Below are positions 27,765 to 37,719 of a DNA stretch of 64,000 bases, piece by piece (within the stretch, counting starts at the first letter, position 1; every line of letters begins with the position of its first letter). The position numbers were made by a program, and so were the translations under genes. Source of the stretch: Kistimonas sp964291505 (GTDB lineage Bacteria; Pseudomonadota; Gammaproteobacteria; Pseudomonadales; Endozoicomonadaceae); NCBI GenBank assembly GCA_964291505.2, contig OZ220216.1, forward strand, positions 2,046,001 to 2,110,000, in the 5' to 3' direction. A model generated the notes under the pieces. The model ran no database searches and was not told where the DNA came from. It worked only from the letters and a program-made list of their open reading frames with translations.

Positions 27765-29527
27765 TCAGTCACCCATCACGGTGCCTTCGCGGCGGGCATC
27801 GGCTGCGCCTTCCAGCCCTTTTTCCGTGATAACAATGCCATGTAAACCACTGTTCAAGTCACGCTTATTGACCTGATATCCCATTGCTTTGAGGGGGGCT
27901 ACCAGTTTTTCTGCTGTTGTACCGACTTCAATATCATAGGGACCGAATCGATTGATCAGGTGGGGTAACTGGATCGCTTCGTCGATCGGCATCTGCCAGT
28001 CCAGGTGGGCAATCAAGGTCTTTGTCACATACCCGATAATACGACTTCCGCCTGGCGATCCCACGACCAGGTAAGGTTTGTTATCTCGCATCACGATGGT
28101 TGGTGCCATAGAGGAACGGGGGCGTTTACCCGGCTCTATCCGGTTGGCGACAGGCTTACCATCCTTGCTGGGACGAAAAGAGAAATCGGTCATTTCGTTG
28201 TTCAACAGGAACCCCCTGACCATCAGTCGTGAACCAAACGCATTCTCAATGGTCGATGTCATGGAAACCACATTACCCTCTGCATCCACAATGCTCAGGT
28301 GTGTCGTTGATGGGAGTTCGATTGATTCGTCTTCAGCACGTTGCAGGTTTCTCTTACCAGGCGGTGTGCCTGGCTTGACACGGGTAAGCGCACGCCTGGT
28401 ATCCAATAATTCACTGCGCTGTTTGAGATAGTCTTTATCGAGCAGACCTTCAGGCACTGAGACAAAGTCGCTATCTGCCATATAGTGGCCACGATCCGCA
28501 AACGCCAGACGGGACGCATCACCAATCAGCCGCCAGCTTTCCGGATTCTCTGTCCCAGTTCAGTAAGGTCGAACGGCTCCAGCATACCCAGTATCTGTCC
28601 TACGGTCAGTCCACCCGAACTTGGTAACCCCATGCCGCAAACTGCATCGCCTCGATAGTCAATACAGACAGGCTCCCGTTCCCAGACCTGATAATTGGCC
28701 AGATCCTCCCGACTTAGAACACCCGGGTTGTCCGTAACAGAGCGAACCGCTGCCACGATATCACGCCCGATTTCACCGGCATAAAAGGGCTCAATGCCCT
28801 TTTCTGCAATTAACGACAAGGTATTAGCAAAGATGACATTGGTGAGTAAATCACCCTCCTTCAGGGCCTCACCACCGGGGAAAAAGTAAGTCGCCGTCAC
28901 CGGATAGCGGCGTAGCCGGTTTTCATCCCGGGCAATCAACGCCGCCAACCGTTGGGATACCCTGAAACCGTCCTGAGCCAACCGGATGGCAGGCTGGAAT
29001 AACACCTCCCAATCCAGCCTGCCATAGCGTTCATGCAAACTATGCATCAGCTTTAATGTGCCGGGTGTTGCCACTGAGCGCCCGCCCACTACGGCATCAT
29101 AAAACGACAGAGGTTTTCCTTTTTTATCCAGAAACAAATCCGCAGTGACTGCCTGTGGCGCCGTTTCCCGACCATCCCAGCTCGTGAGTTTTCCCGCATC
29201 ACTGTCGTAATAAACGACAAATGCACCACCACCAATACCAGATGACTGTGGTTCCACCAGGTTAAGCACCAGCTGGGCGGCAATCATGGCATCAACTGCG
29301 CTACCGCCTTCCCGAAGCATTTCATAACCTGCCTCGACCGCATGAGGATTGGCTGCCGCCACCATAAATTCACTGGCACGGATCCGCTCCTGGGACGTTG
29401 TCCCGGTCCCCTCTTCCGGCGCCACCGCGTCAGCAACGTCCGGTGAAGCCTGTAACGAAGCACCCTGCAACAACAAGCAGCCAGACAAAAGCCATGCAAG
29501 TCTGTTTCGCACTGCGGATTCCCCCAC
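27765..29527 (-). pseudogene. ggt: Gamma-glutamyltransferase gene with a single frameshift
   Basis: Cleaves gamma-glutamyl bonds of glutathione in the periplasm. The gene is split. The upstream frame (signal peptide, then residues to ILGMLEPFDLTELG) ends at 28526. The downstream frame, from 28481 as listed, continues MADSDF to the C-terminus and contains the autoprocessing threonine in STTHLSIVD and the VGSPGGSRI loop. Restoring one base in the CCC run at 28554-28556 gives ELGTENPESWRLIGDASRLA, exactly what the family expects. This is either a one-base deletion in a G-run or a sequencing error. The start is a GTG at 29527, or more likely 29512 behind a GGGGGA site. Confidence 0.9.
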
Positions 29528-29597
29528 CCTTTTTATTCTCTTCCTAAAGCATACGGCAACGGACGTAGAGATAAAAAGCGAAAGCAGGAATTGTCAG

Positions 29598-29624
29598 AAA
29601 AAAAACCGGCGCATAGCGCGCCGG
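29598..29624 (-). terminator. Terminator after the peroxiredoxin-glutaredoxin gene
   Basis: CCGGCG / CGCCGG stem (29606-29624) with a T-run on the minus strand (29598-29605), about 30 bases past the stop at 29654. Confidence 0.88.
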
Positions 29625-29653
29625 AAAAGAGTATGTGACGTAGTACAAGCTTT

Positions 29654-30391
29654 TCACCGAGCGGCGAAGTACTGCTCCAGATCATCCGCACCGCCAATCA
29701 GGCGACCATTCAGGAATATCTGTGGCACAGTTCCGGCGTTGGCAACCGCTCGAAGGACGCGGGAAGCATGGCTGCCCCGAACCAGAGGAATATTTTCATA
29801 GCTGAAATCCCTATCTTCTAACATCGCTTTCGCACGGGCACAGTGGGGACATCCTTCCCGGGTGAACAATGCCCAGGCATCGGGCTCCTGCCAGTCGCTG
29901 CAGAGATAATTCAGCATGGTGTCGGCATCACTGACATGGAAAGGATCACCGGGCTCATCTGGCTCAATGAACATCTTGTCAACAATCCCATTTTTTACCA
30001 GCATCGAGTAACGCCAGCTGCGCTGGCCGAACCCCAGTTCATTCTTGTCAACCAGCATCCCCATTCCATCGGAAAACTCACCATTGCCGTCAGGAATAAA
30101 CGTGATATTTTCAGCATCCTGATCTTTTTTCCATTCATTCATGACGAAGGTATCGTTAACCGATACACAGAGGATGGCATCGACACCCTGACGCCGGAAC
30201 ACATCTGCCAGTTCGTTGTAACGGGGCAGATGGGTCGATGAACAGGTTGGTGTAAATGCGCCAGGAAGGGAGAAGACAATTACCGTCTTGTCCTTGAACA
30301 GATCATCACTGGAAAGGTCTTTCCACTCTCCCTCTTCACGTACGCGGAACGTTACCTTTGGTACCGGCTGGCCTTCACGATTCTCCAACAT
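29654..30391 (-). CDS. Hybrid peroxiredoxin-glutaredoxin (Prx5 type)
   Basis: Glutathione-dependent peroxidase with its own reductant domain, 245 residues. Residues 1 to about 165 are a Prx5-type peroxiredoxin with peroxidatic Cys50 in PGAFTPTCSS. Residues about 172-245 are a glutaredoxin with the CPHC active site (Cys181, Cys184) and the TVPQIFLNG and GGADDL motifs. The same fusion is known from Haemophilus and other gammaproteobacteria. Confidence 0.94.
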   Translation of the reverse strand: MLENREGQPVPKVTFRVREEGEWKDLSSDDLFKDKTVIVFSLPGAFTPTCSSTHLPRYNELADVFRRQGVDAILCVSVNDTFVMNEWKKDQDAENITFIPDGNGEFSDGMGMLVDKNELGFGQRSWRYSMLVKNGIVDKMFIEPDEPGDPFHVSDADTMLNYLCSDWQEPDAWALFTREGCPHCARAKAMLEDRDFSYENIPLVRGSHASRVLRAVANAGTVPQIFLNGRLIGGADDLEQYFAAR

Positions 30392-30498
30392 TGCTGGCTC
30401 CTGATATAAAACCCATCATTACGTTAATACTCAGTATGCGGCCAACCGTTATACCAGTAAAAATAACTATTTTTTATCCTGTCGATAGGCAATGGGCA

Positions 30499-32271
30499 TT
30501 AAAACTCCTCGTCGCCAAATGCCATCAATACCTGCTTGCCGGACTGAATATCCTTAAGCAGGATAGTGGTTTCCGCCAGCACCTTGGCCATGTAAAAATC
30601 CGCAGACTTTATCTTGCTCTGGTAAAACCCGACATCAGGATCACCATTGGCCAGCATCTGCTCAGCCTTCAGGCTCATTTTCAGCCACAACCAGCCGATG
30701 GCGGTCAGCGCCAGCAGTCGAAGGTAAGGAGTTGCCCCCTGGGCCGCTTCTTCCGGATCTTTCACTCCTTCCTGCGCCAACCAGAACGTAGCCGCCTGCA
30801 GGTCTTCCCTGGCTGCGTTCACCGCTGAATAGTGACGATGATGGCTGTATGCTTTCAGCTCCGTGTCCAGCAGTTGCAGAAAACCGCGAATCAACCGCCC
30901 CCCCTGCATGGGCAACTTCCGCCCCACCAGGTCTAACGCCTGAATACCATTGGTACCTTCATAAATACGGGTGATACGAACATCGCGTACCAGCTGTTCA
31001 ATGCCCCAGTCCCGGGTAAACCCTGAACCACCCAGCGTCTGCAGGGCCAGATTACAGCAGTCAAACCCCTCATCAGTCAGGTGAGCTTTAACCACCGGCG
31101 TCATCAACTGGACGATATCATCTGCCTGCTCACGCACGGCTTCATCATGATGATGATGGCTGATATCGATGTGCATAGCCGTCCAGTAAGCTAAGGCGCG
31201 GTTTCCTTCATTCATCACTTTCTGACGCAATAACATGCGACGGACATCCGGATGAACAAGAATTGGATCTGCCGGCTGGTCAGGTTCAACGGGACCTGAA
31301 ATGGAACGACTCTGCAGTCGCTCACGGGCAAACGAGAGGGCTGTCTGATAGGCGCTTTCCGCTGCACCCAGCCCCTGTAACCCGACCATCAGGCGTGCAG
31401 CATTCATCATGGTGAACATGCAGCTGAGCCCCTTGTGAGGCTCACCCACCAGCCAGCCGACGGCATTGTCAAAACTCATGAAACAGGTAGCTGACCCACG
31501 GATACCCATTTTATGCTCAAGTCCCGTGCAACCTAACGTATTGCGTTGGCCGTCTTCCAGCACTTTCGGCACAAGGAACAGCGAGATGCCTTTCACTCCC
31601 TCGGGGGCATCCGGCAATCTGGCCAGAACGAGATGAATAATATTCTCAGCAAGGTCATGTTCACCGCTGGTGATCCAGATCTTGTTGCCGGTGATGGCAT
31701 AGCTGCCATCGTCGTGAGGTTCCGCTTTTGTACGGATCATGCCAAGGTCCGTGCCACACTGTGGCTCCGTCAAGCACATGGTGCCAGACCATTCGCCACT
31801 GACCATATTCGGAAGGTACGTCTGCTGCAATTGCTCATTGGCATGGGCGGCAATCAGGTTCATCGCCCCCACGGTCAGCCCCGGATACATGCTTAGCGAC
31901 AAGTTGGCGGCACAGCTCATCTCTTCCATGGCAAAGCCCAAAAGGTGTGGCATGGCTTGCCCCCCCCAGGTTTCATCCATGCTGATACCTAACCAGCCCC
32001 CTTCCGCAAAGGCCTGGTATGCCTGCTTGTAGCCTGCAGGCGTGGTCACCGTTTGCGTATCCACATCGTAGTGGCAACCCTGCTCATCACCACTGCCATT
32101 GACCGCCAGAAATTCCTGTTCGCAGAGCCTGCCGCCTTCTTCCAAGACAGCATCCATGAGATCCGGCGTGACCTCATGGTATTTATCCAGTGACGATATA
32201 CCACCACCGTCCAACAGCCCATGAATAAGAAAACGAATATCTTTCAATGGAGCATTGTAAATAGCCGGCAT
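30499..32271 (-). CDS. Acyl-CoA dehydrogenase (long form, about 590 residues)
   Basis: FAD enzyme that introduces an alpha-beta double bond into acyl-CoA. CLTEPQCGTDLGMIRTKA, ITGNKIWITSGEHD and IYEGTNGIQALDLVGRK, with the catalytic glutamate, are clear. A C-terminal extension beyond the standard 390-residue core is present, as in the DmdC/FadE-like 600-residue group. I use the ATG at 32271 because AGGAGG lies 5 bases upstream; an extra nine residues are possible. No ETF or thiolase genes are adjacent, so the substrate is unknown. Confidence 0.92.
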   Translation of the reverse strand: MPAIYNAPLKDIRFLIHGLLDGGGISSLDKYHEVTPDLMDAVLEEGGRLCEQEFLAVNGSGDEQGCHYDVDTQTVTTPAGYKQAYQAFAEGGWLGISMDETWGGQAMPHLLGFAMEEMSCAANLSLSMYPGLTVGAMNLIAAHANEQLQQTYLPNMVSGEWSGTMCLTEPQCGTDLGMIRTKAEPHDDGSYAITGNKIWITSGEHDLAENIIHLVLARLPDAPEGVKGISLFLVPKVLEDGQRNTLGCTGLEHKMGIRGSATCFMSFDNAVGWLVGEPHKGLSCMFTMMNAARLMVGLQGLGAAESAYQTALSFARERLQSRSISGPVEPDQPADPILVHPDVRRMLLRQKVMNEGNRALAYWTAMHIDISHHHHDEAVREQADDIVQLMTPVVKAHLTDEGFDCCNLALQTLGGSGFTRDWGIEQLVRDVRITRIYEGTNGIQALDLVGRKLPMQGGRLIRGFLQLLDTELKAYSHHRHYSAVNAAREDLQAATFWLAQEGVKDPEEAAQGATPYLRLLALTAIGWLWLKMSLKAEQMLANGDPDVGFYQSKIKSADFYMAKVLAETTILLKDIQSGKQVLMAFGDEEF

Positions 32272-32327
32272 GGCTCCCTCCTGACGCCTTGTCTTCACGA
32301 TAGTTATAGGATGTATGGCACACTATA

Positions 32328-32354
32328 ATTATACATATATTTACATTTGTACAA
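32328..32354 (-). promoter_or_regulatory. Candidate promoter for the acyl-CoA dehydrogenase
   Basis: In an AT-rich stretch the minus strand reads TTGTAC, 15 bases, TATAAT. This is about 57 bases before the start codon. The -35 lies in the palindrome TTGTACAA. The spacer is short, so confidence is limited. Confidence 0.4.
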
Positions 32355-32501
32355 TTTATATTTATATATTGCATCAGAATATAGAAGATTAACGACAGCA
32401 GACACTTTATATAACGCTCAAATACAGCGGCGACTCCTGATCCCTGCAGACGCTGTGGTACAGTAAAGTGAAAGCCGTATTGAATCTGCCACGCAGCCCT
32501 T

Positions 32502-32927
32502 ATGACAACGAACACCCCGGACAAATTACAGAAGAACCCCCTGATCCGACTGCTGCTCACTACCATCGGCATCCTTGCTACAGCACTTGGCATTCTGGGG
32601 ATTTTTTTGCCGGTATTGCCCACCACGCCCTTTTTGCTACTGGCTGCGGCCTGTTTTCTACGCAGCTCTCCGGCGTTTCACCAGTGGCTGCTGGGGCATC
32701 CCCATCTGGGGCGTTATATTCATTACTATCTGGATGGAAAGGGTATTCCGCGAAAGGCGAAAATCTATACTCTGCTCGTACTCTGGCTCAGCATCAGCGT
32801 ATCCATCATGATGGTTCCGCTGTGGCCTGTACGGTTATTGCTGGTGGTGATTGCGAGCTGTGTCAGTATCTACATCATCAGACAAAAAACGCTGGAACCT
32901 CGATCGTTACCGGAAAAACCCTCATAA
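32502..32927 (+). CDS. DUF454 / YbaN-family inner-membrane protein
   Basis: 141 residues with helices at about 17-50 and 85-125. The GILGIFLPVLPTTPFLLLAA stretch and the CFLRSSPAFHQWLLGHP and YLDGKGIPRKAK segments are the family signature. The molecular role of YbaN proteins is not established. It is divergent from the acyl-CoA dehydrogenase and convergent with the ABC exporter. Confidence 0.88.
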   Translation: MTTNTPDKLQKNPLIRLLLTTIGILATALGILGIFLPVLPTTPFLLLAAACFLRSSPAFHQWLLGHPHLGRYIHYYLDGKGIPRKAKIYTLLVLWLSISVSIMMVPLWPVRLLLVVIASCVSIYIIRQKTLEPRSLPEKPS

Positions 32928-32950
32928 ACTGAGGCAAGACTGATACACCA

Positions 32951-33000
32951 TAAAAGGCAGGCAAGACCCAAAACACAGCGCGTGCTATAGATCTTGCCTG
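32951..33000 (-). terminator. Hairpin after the ABC exporter gene
   Basis: 9-bp stem CAGGCAAGA / TCTTGCCTG with a 25-base loop. On the minus strand it is followed by CCTTTTAT. Possible terminator between convergent genes. Confidence 0.55.
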
Positions 33001-33039
33001 ATAATAATAAAACGTCACTCAGTACCGTTTCTTTTGCCG

Positions 33040-34896
33040 TTACTGCAGGTGCCCATAGAGCCGGGCATAGAGGCCGTTCTGCTGAAGCAGCTCATCGTGC
33101 CCACCTTCCTCACTGATACAGCCATCCTCGAAGACATAAACACGATCCGCCTGCTTCACGGCACTCAAGCGGTGGGCAATAATCAGTGTCGTCCGGTTGG
33201 ACAGGAACTCTTCCATCCCTTTGTGTAAAAGGAATTCCGTTGCCGTATCCAATGCAGACGTTGCTTCATCAAGAATGACGATGGCAGGGTCTGTCACAAT
33301 CATACGTGCAATCGCCAGCCGCTGCCGTTGCCCACCAGACAGGCGCACGCCCTGGTTACCAATCAGGGTATCCAGGCTGTTTTCCATATCCATGATAAAC
33401 GACTTGAGCTGGGCGACTTCCAGTGCCTGCCAGAGTTTTTCATCGGGTACATTCCGCCCCAGACAGAGGTTCTCTCGCACCGTGGTATTGAATAGCACCG
33501 GATGCTGCAACACCGTGACGACATTTTCGCGTATGGCATCAACCCCGATCTGCTCCATGGGCGTATCCCCGAAACGCACACAGCCCTGCGTTGGTGTATA
33601 CAGCCCCAGTAACACCTTGACCAGTGTTGACTTGCCGCCACCACTGGCACCGACCAGTGCCACCTTCTCACCCGGCTTGACTGATAAAGACACACCTTTG
33701 AGGATATCGTCATCGCCATAGGCAAAATGAACATTCTCGATATCCAGTCCAACGGTTTTATGGCCACGGAAAGGATCCAGCAACGCGGTATACCGTTTCT
33801 CTTCCTCCAGCTCCAACAGACTGTTGATACGCTTAAGCGCTGCATTGGAGGCAAAGTAGCCATATTGCATGCTCAGCAGTTCATTAACCGGTCCCATCAT
33901 GAACCAGAGGTAGCCAAATACCGCAAACATCTCACCGATGGAAAGATCGGAAAAAACCACCGTCAGCATGGCGCAGGCACGGAAGACATCCACTCCCAAC
34001 AGGAACAGGACAAAGCTGAATCGGCTGGCGGCGTCGTTTTTCCAAGCAAAGGCGGTTGAGCGATCACGTACGGCGCGGGCATGGTCCATCAAACGACTGA
34101 TGTAGTGTTTCTCGCGGTTAGCCGTCCGGATCTGCTGAATGCCATCCAATGTTTCCGTCAACGCTGCCTGAAAGACGTCAAAGGCGCTGTTTTCATCTTT
34201 CTTAAGGGTGCGGATCTTCTTGCCCAGGCGCGTGGTAAACCAAATCACTACAGGATTGAAAAACAGAATAATCAAGGCCAGCTGCCAATGCAGCCACAAC
34301 AATACCGCTGCCGTTCCAATGATCGACAGAACCGCCACCAGCAAACGGCTGACCGTGGAACCAATAAACTGGTCAATGGTATTGAGATCCGTCACAAAGC
34401 GGGAAGCAACCGAACCACTGCCCAACGTCTCATACTCCGACATGGATACCCGCGACAACTTGTGCAGAAGGCTGGATCGCATCCGGAAAACCACTTCTTT
34501 GGAAATAATCGTGAACTGTCGTGTCTGCCAGACATTGAAAATCAGTGCCAGTATGCGCAGGAGAATGGTCACCCCCAGCACCAGCAGGATATAGAAAGAC
34601 GGCCCATGCCACTCATTCGGTATCAGCGGCCGAAGGGTCGCCACGACCGCGCCGGGCTCCTGCAACAACACTTCATCCACCAATAGTGGCAACAATAACG
34701 GCGTCGGTACACTGGCCAGTGTCGCCAGCAGGGCCACAATATTGGCAACCACCAACTCACGCTTAAACTCAAGCGCAATACGGCGGATGCGTTGCCAGTT
34801 ATAAATGCGGGAATCGTGCTGCTCTCCAGCCTCATGGCCGGCAGCTTGTACTGTTTCACTCAAAATGGCGATCCTGGATAGTCTTATGCACTGCAC
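33040..34896 (-). CDS. ABC exporter, fused permease and ATPase (MsbA/MdlB-like)
   Basis: 618 residues. Six membrane helices in residues about 45-340, then a nucleotide-binding domain: Walker A GASGGGKST, Q-loop, signature LSGGQRQRLAIAR, Walker B AIVILDEATSALD and H-loop AHRLS. The longest start is a GTG at 34896; a TTG at 34863 with AGGA 8 bases upstream (MSETVQAAGHE) is at least as likely. No accessory genes indicate the substrate; lipid, peptide or drug export are all possible. Confidence 0.9.
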   Translation of the reverse strand: MQCIRLSRIAILSETVQAAGHEAGEQHDSRIYNWQRIRRIALEFKRELVVANIVALLATLASVPTPLLLPLLVDEVLLQEPGAVVATLRPLIPNEWHGPSFYILLVLGVTILLRILALIFNVWQTRQFTIISKEVVFRMRSSLLHKLSRVSMSEYETLGSGSVASRFVTDLNTIDQFIGSTVSRLLVAVLSIIGTAAVLLWLHWQLALIILFFNPVVIWFTTRLGKKIRTLKKDENSAFDVFQAALTETLDGIQQIRTANREKHYISRLMDHARAVRDRSTAFAWKNDAASRFSFVLFLLGVDVFRACAMLTVVFSDLSIGEMFAVFGYLWFMMGPVNELLSMQYGYFASNAALKRINSLLELEEEKRYTALLDPFRGHKTVGLDIENVHFAYGDDDILKGVSLSVKPGEKVALVGASGGGKSTLVKVLLGLYTPTQGCVRFGDTPMEQIGVDAIRENVVTVLQHPVLFNTTVRENLCLGRNVPDEKLWQALEVAQLKSFIMDMENSLDTLIGNQGVRLSGGQRQRLAIARMIVTDPAIVILDEATSALDTATEFLLHKGMEEFLSNRTTLIIAHRLSAVKQADRVYVFEDGCISEEGGHDELLQQNGLYARLYGHLQ

Positions 34897-34997
34897 AATT
34901 GCACCGTCCCCAGGTGCAGATGGCAGGTATTACGTTATCTTATCGGTATACGACAGATGGCTCTATAGATGATGCAGTTGACGTTGAAGCCTGCGAT

Positions 34998-35927
34998 TCA
35001 GGTATCTTTTTGCTGGGTATTACCCAGTGGCATAGGTTCACCACGCTTCCTGGCCAGATCAATCTGTTTCTGGCGCTCGGCAGCCCGGGAACGGGATCGC
35101 TCCGTCTGGCTGTCATGACAATGGGGGCAAGTCACACCACGGACATACAAGGGCGAACGCTTGTCATCTTCTGTAATGGGGCGTCGGCAACCATGACACT
35201 GGTCATAATGGCCAGGCTCAAGGTCATGATTAACGGTCACGCGATTATCAAAAACAAAACATTCTCCCTGCCAGAGACTGTCTGATGCCGGCACCGTCTC
35301 CAGGTATTTAAGAATGCCGCCTTTCAGGTGGTAAACCTCTTCCACGCCTTGTTCCAGTAGCAGCGATGTCGCTTTTTCACAACGAATCCCCCCGGTACAG
35401 AACATGGCAACCCGTTGCTTTTTGGCCGGTTTGAGCTGTTTATCAACCCAATTGGGAAACTGCCGGAAATTATCAGTTTCGGGATTGATGGCGCCCTTAA
35501 AAGTGCCCACCTCAATTTCGTAGTCATTACGGGTGTCAACCAGCAGCACATCCGGATCCGAAATCAGGGCATTCCAGTCTTCCGGCTCCACATACTGACC
35601 TACCGCCTTAACGGGAGAAACACCGGGCACCCCCATAGTGACAATTTCCCGCTTGAGCTTAACCCGGGTGCGATAAAACGGGTTGTCATCCGACAGTGAC
35701 TCTTTATAGGTCAGATCCGTAAACCGTCCATCGGCCGCCAGCCAGGCTTTCAGTGCATCAACCCCCGCCCGGGAACCGGCTACGGTACCGTTAATCCCTT
35801 CTTCTGCCAGCAACAATGATCCTCTGACGCCATTGTCCAGCAAACATGACAGCAACGGCTCACGCAACGCCTGGTAATCCGGCAGACTGACAAACTGATA
35901 GAGTGCGGCTACTACAACACCTGACAT
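34998..35927 (-). CDS. trhO: tRNA uridine(34) hydroxylase TrhO (rhodanese family)
   Basis: Makes 5-hydroxyuridine at the wobble position, the first step towards cmo5U/mo5U. 309 residues: an N-terminal acylphosphatase-like region (LLLAEEGINGTVAG), a rhodanese domain with catalytic Cys177 in FCTGGIRCEK, and a C-terminal Cys-rich zinc segment (CHGCRRP...CPHCHD). The GGGGAAACC site precedes the ATG at 35927. Divergent from the PAPS reductase gene. Confidence 0.95.
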   Translation of the reverse strand: MSGVVVAALYQFVSLPDYQALREPLLSCLLDNGVRGSLLLAEEGINGTVAGSRAGVDALKAWLAADGRFTDLTYKESLSDDNPFYRTRVKLKREIVTMGVPGVSPVKAVGQYVEPEDWNALISDPDVLLVDTRNDYEIEVGTFKGAINPETDNFRQFPNWVDKQLKPAKKQRVAMFCTGGIRCEKATSLLLEQGVEEVYHLKGGILKYLETVPASDSLWQGECFVFDNRVTVNHDLEPGHYDQCHGCRRPITEDDKRSPLYVRGVTCPHCHDSQTERSRSRAAERQKQIDLARKRGEPMPLGNTQQKDT

Positions 35928-36070
35928 GGTTTCCCCGGTTTTGGATGATTCAACGCGTCCTCAGGTACGGCATACTCCCTGGACACAGGCCACGGATTCT
36001 AGCGATTTCGCTTCTAGATGGGAATAATTATCAATAATAAACAGTATCTGGAATCAGACGTAAGAGACAA

Positions 36071-36775
36071 ATGACTGCCTTGCCTTCTGGTATCCACGTA
36101 CCCTATCCTAGCCTCCCCGCAAACCAGAACAACAATATGCCTATGACACTGGATCTTGAAAGCCTCAACCGTGAGCTGGCCAACGGTCACCCCGCTGATA
36201 TCGTTGCATGGACCCTCGAACAGGCAAAAAACCCGGTACTGACTACCAATTTTGGCCCCCATGAAGCGGCCATTATCCACCTGTGCGCCAGCCGCAAACC
36301 GGATATTCCGGTGGTCTGGATTGATTCCGGCTACGGTACACTGGCTACTTACCGGTTTGCCCATCAGCTCATCCAAAGACTGGACCTGAACATCCGTATT
36401 TATCATCCCCGCTATAGCCGTGCTTGCCGGGAAGCAATTTATGGCAGCATTCCGAATGTGGACACCCCGGCACATGATGCCTTCACCCATGACGTCAAGC
36501 TGGAACCTTTCCAGCGCGCCATGGCCGAAACCCAGCCCGACTTCTGGCTGACTGCCATCCGCAAGGAGCAAACTGCCTTTCGCCAGAACCTGGATATTCT
36601 GACGGAAACCCAGAACGGCATTATCCGGGTGGCGCCGGTCTTTTACTGGTCTGAACTGGATCTTGAGGAATACCAGGTCGAGCATGACCTACCCATTGAA
36701 GACGATTATTTTGACCCGACCAAAGTACTGGGCAACCGTGAGTGCGGTCTACATACCAGTACAAGCCAACAGTAA
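36071..36775 (+). CDS. cysH: Phosphoadenosine phosphosulfate (PAPS) reductase
   Basis: Reduces activated sulfate to sulfite. NFGPHEAAIIHL, WIDSGYGTLATYRF and the C-terminal ECGLH with catalytic Cys225 define the family. The paired CC motifs of iron-sulfur APS reductases are absent, so the PAPS-type, thioredoxin-dependent enzyme is indicated. An in-frame ATG at 36137 would remove 22 residues of poor conservation, but the ATG at 36071 has a better AAGAGA ribosome site. No other cys genes are adjacent. Confidence 0.9.
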   Translation: MTALPSGIHVPYPSLPANQNNNMPMTLDLESLNRELANGHPADIVAWTLEQAKNPVLTTNFGPHEAAIIHLCASRKPDIPVVWIDSGYGTLATYRFAHQLIQRLDLNIRIYHPRYSRACREAIYGSIPNVDTPAHDAFTHDVKLEPFQRAMAETQPDFWLTAIRKEQTAFRQNLDILTETQNGIIRVAPVFYWSELDLEEYQVEHDLPIEDDYFDPTKVLGNRECGLHTSTSQQ

Positions 36776-37025
36776 CCCCTCGCCAATGAGCCGGTACCCA
36801 TATTCTGTGCCGGTTCAATCAAGCTGCCATTCCGCACCCATTGCCTCCGGATAAGCGACCGGATCAGGCGTTATCGCTCTTATTGATGCTTTTTTACATT
36901 TCCATTGAACTAATAACAGGTACTCCAGTCCAAAACCCAAATCAAGAAACAGGGGGCTTTTCGCCACTGGTTCAGCGATCGAACGAAACAACCAACGGGC
37001 TTATTTGACAGGAGTAACGAGAGCA

Positions 37026-37643
37026 ATGGGAATGGAGCAATGGCTGGCATTTGCATCAGCCACACTGATCCTCTTTATGATACCAGGACCGGATATGGTA
37101 CTGGTTGCAGGCTGGAGCGCACGAAAAGGTTTCCGCAAGGGATTGGAAGCTGCGACTGGAACGGTCATGGGCCTGCTGGTCCATACGATGGCCACCTCCA
37201 TGGGGCTGGCAGCCCTTTTAGCCGCCTCCGCAAGCGCCTTCTCCGTGCTGAAATGGGTTGGCTCTATTTACCTGGTCTGGCTGGGCATCATGAAACTGAG
37301 AAATGGTGAAAGTGAAGCGCCAACCGACAAGTCCAGGCGAGCCAGCAGCCCCTTTCTGCAGGCATTGTGCACGAATTTGCTCAACCCGAAGGTCATCCTG
37401 TTCTTCCTGGCCTTCCTGCCCCACTTCGTCGACCCGAATGCCGACGTGAAGGCCCAGTTTATTATGTTGGGATTAGCATTCGCCGTGATCTCCACCGCCT
37501 GCTACCTGGCTCTCATCGCTGTTACCGCGAAAGCCGGACAGGCTTTGGGAAAAAGCCGTCGGGCCCAACAGTTGGGACGATGGCTGAGTGGAACAGTTAT
37601 GATTGGATTTGGTGTCAGGCTGGCAATGGCCAGCCACTCGTAA
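37026..37643 (+). CDS. LysE/RhtB-family amino-acid exporter
   Basis: Inner-membrane exporter of about 205 residues with six predicted helices. IPGPDMVLVAGWSARKGFRKGLEAATG near the N-terminus is the LysE/RhtB signature, and NPKVILFFLAFLPHFV follows in the middle. The ATG at 37026 follows GGAG at 37011-37014; an upstream TTG at 37005 is less likely. The substrate (homoserine, threonine, lysine or other) cannot be told. Confidence 0.92.
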   Translation: MGMEQWLAFASATLILFMIPGPDMVLVAGWSARKGFRKGLEAATGTVMGLLVHTMATSMGLAALLAASASAFSVLKWVGSIYLVWLGIMKLRNGESEAPTDKSRRASSPFLQALCTNLLNPKVILFFLAFLPHFVDPNADVKAQFIMLGLAFAVISTACYLALIAVTAKAGQALGKSRRAQQLGRWLSGTVMIGFGVRLAMASHS

Positions 37644-37673
37644 AGGACACCCATCAGAATGGTAAAGCGGAAA

Positions 37674-37701
37674 AGAGCAGGCGATGATCATCACCTGCTC
37701 T
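37674..37701. terminator. Hairpin between the LysE and nhaD genes
   Basis: AGAGCAGG / CCTGCTCT enclosing a second palindrome GATGATCATC. It lies between two convergent genes. No strong T-run, so termination efficiency is uncertain. Confidence 0.5.
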
Positions 37702-37719
37702 GACAAAGCAAAGATACCG

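Noticed and set aside
28520..28570. Programmed -1 frameshift in ggt
   Set aside because: No slippery X-XXY-YYZ heptamer or downstream pseudoknot is seen; a simple one-base loss in a G-run explains the data.
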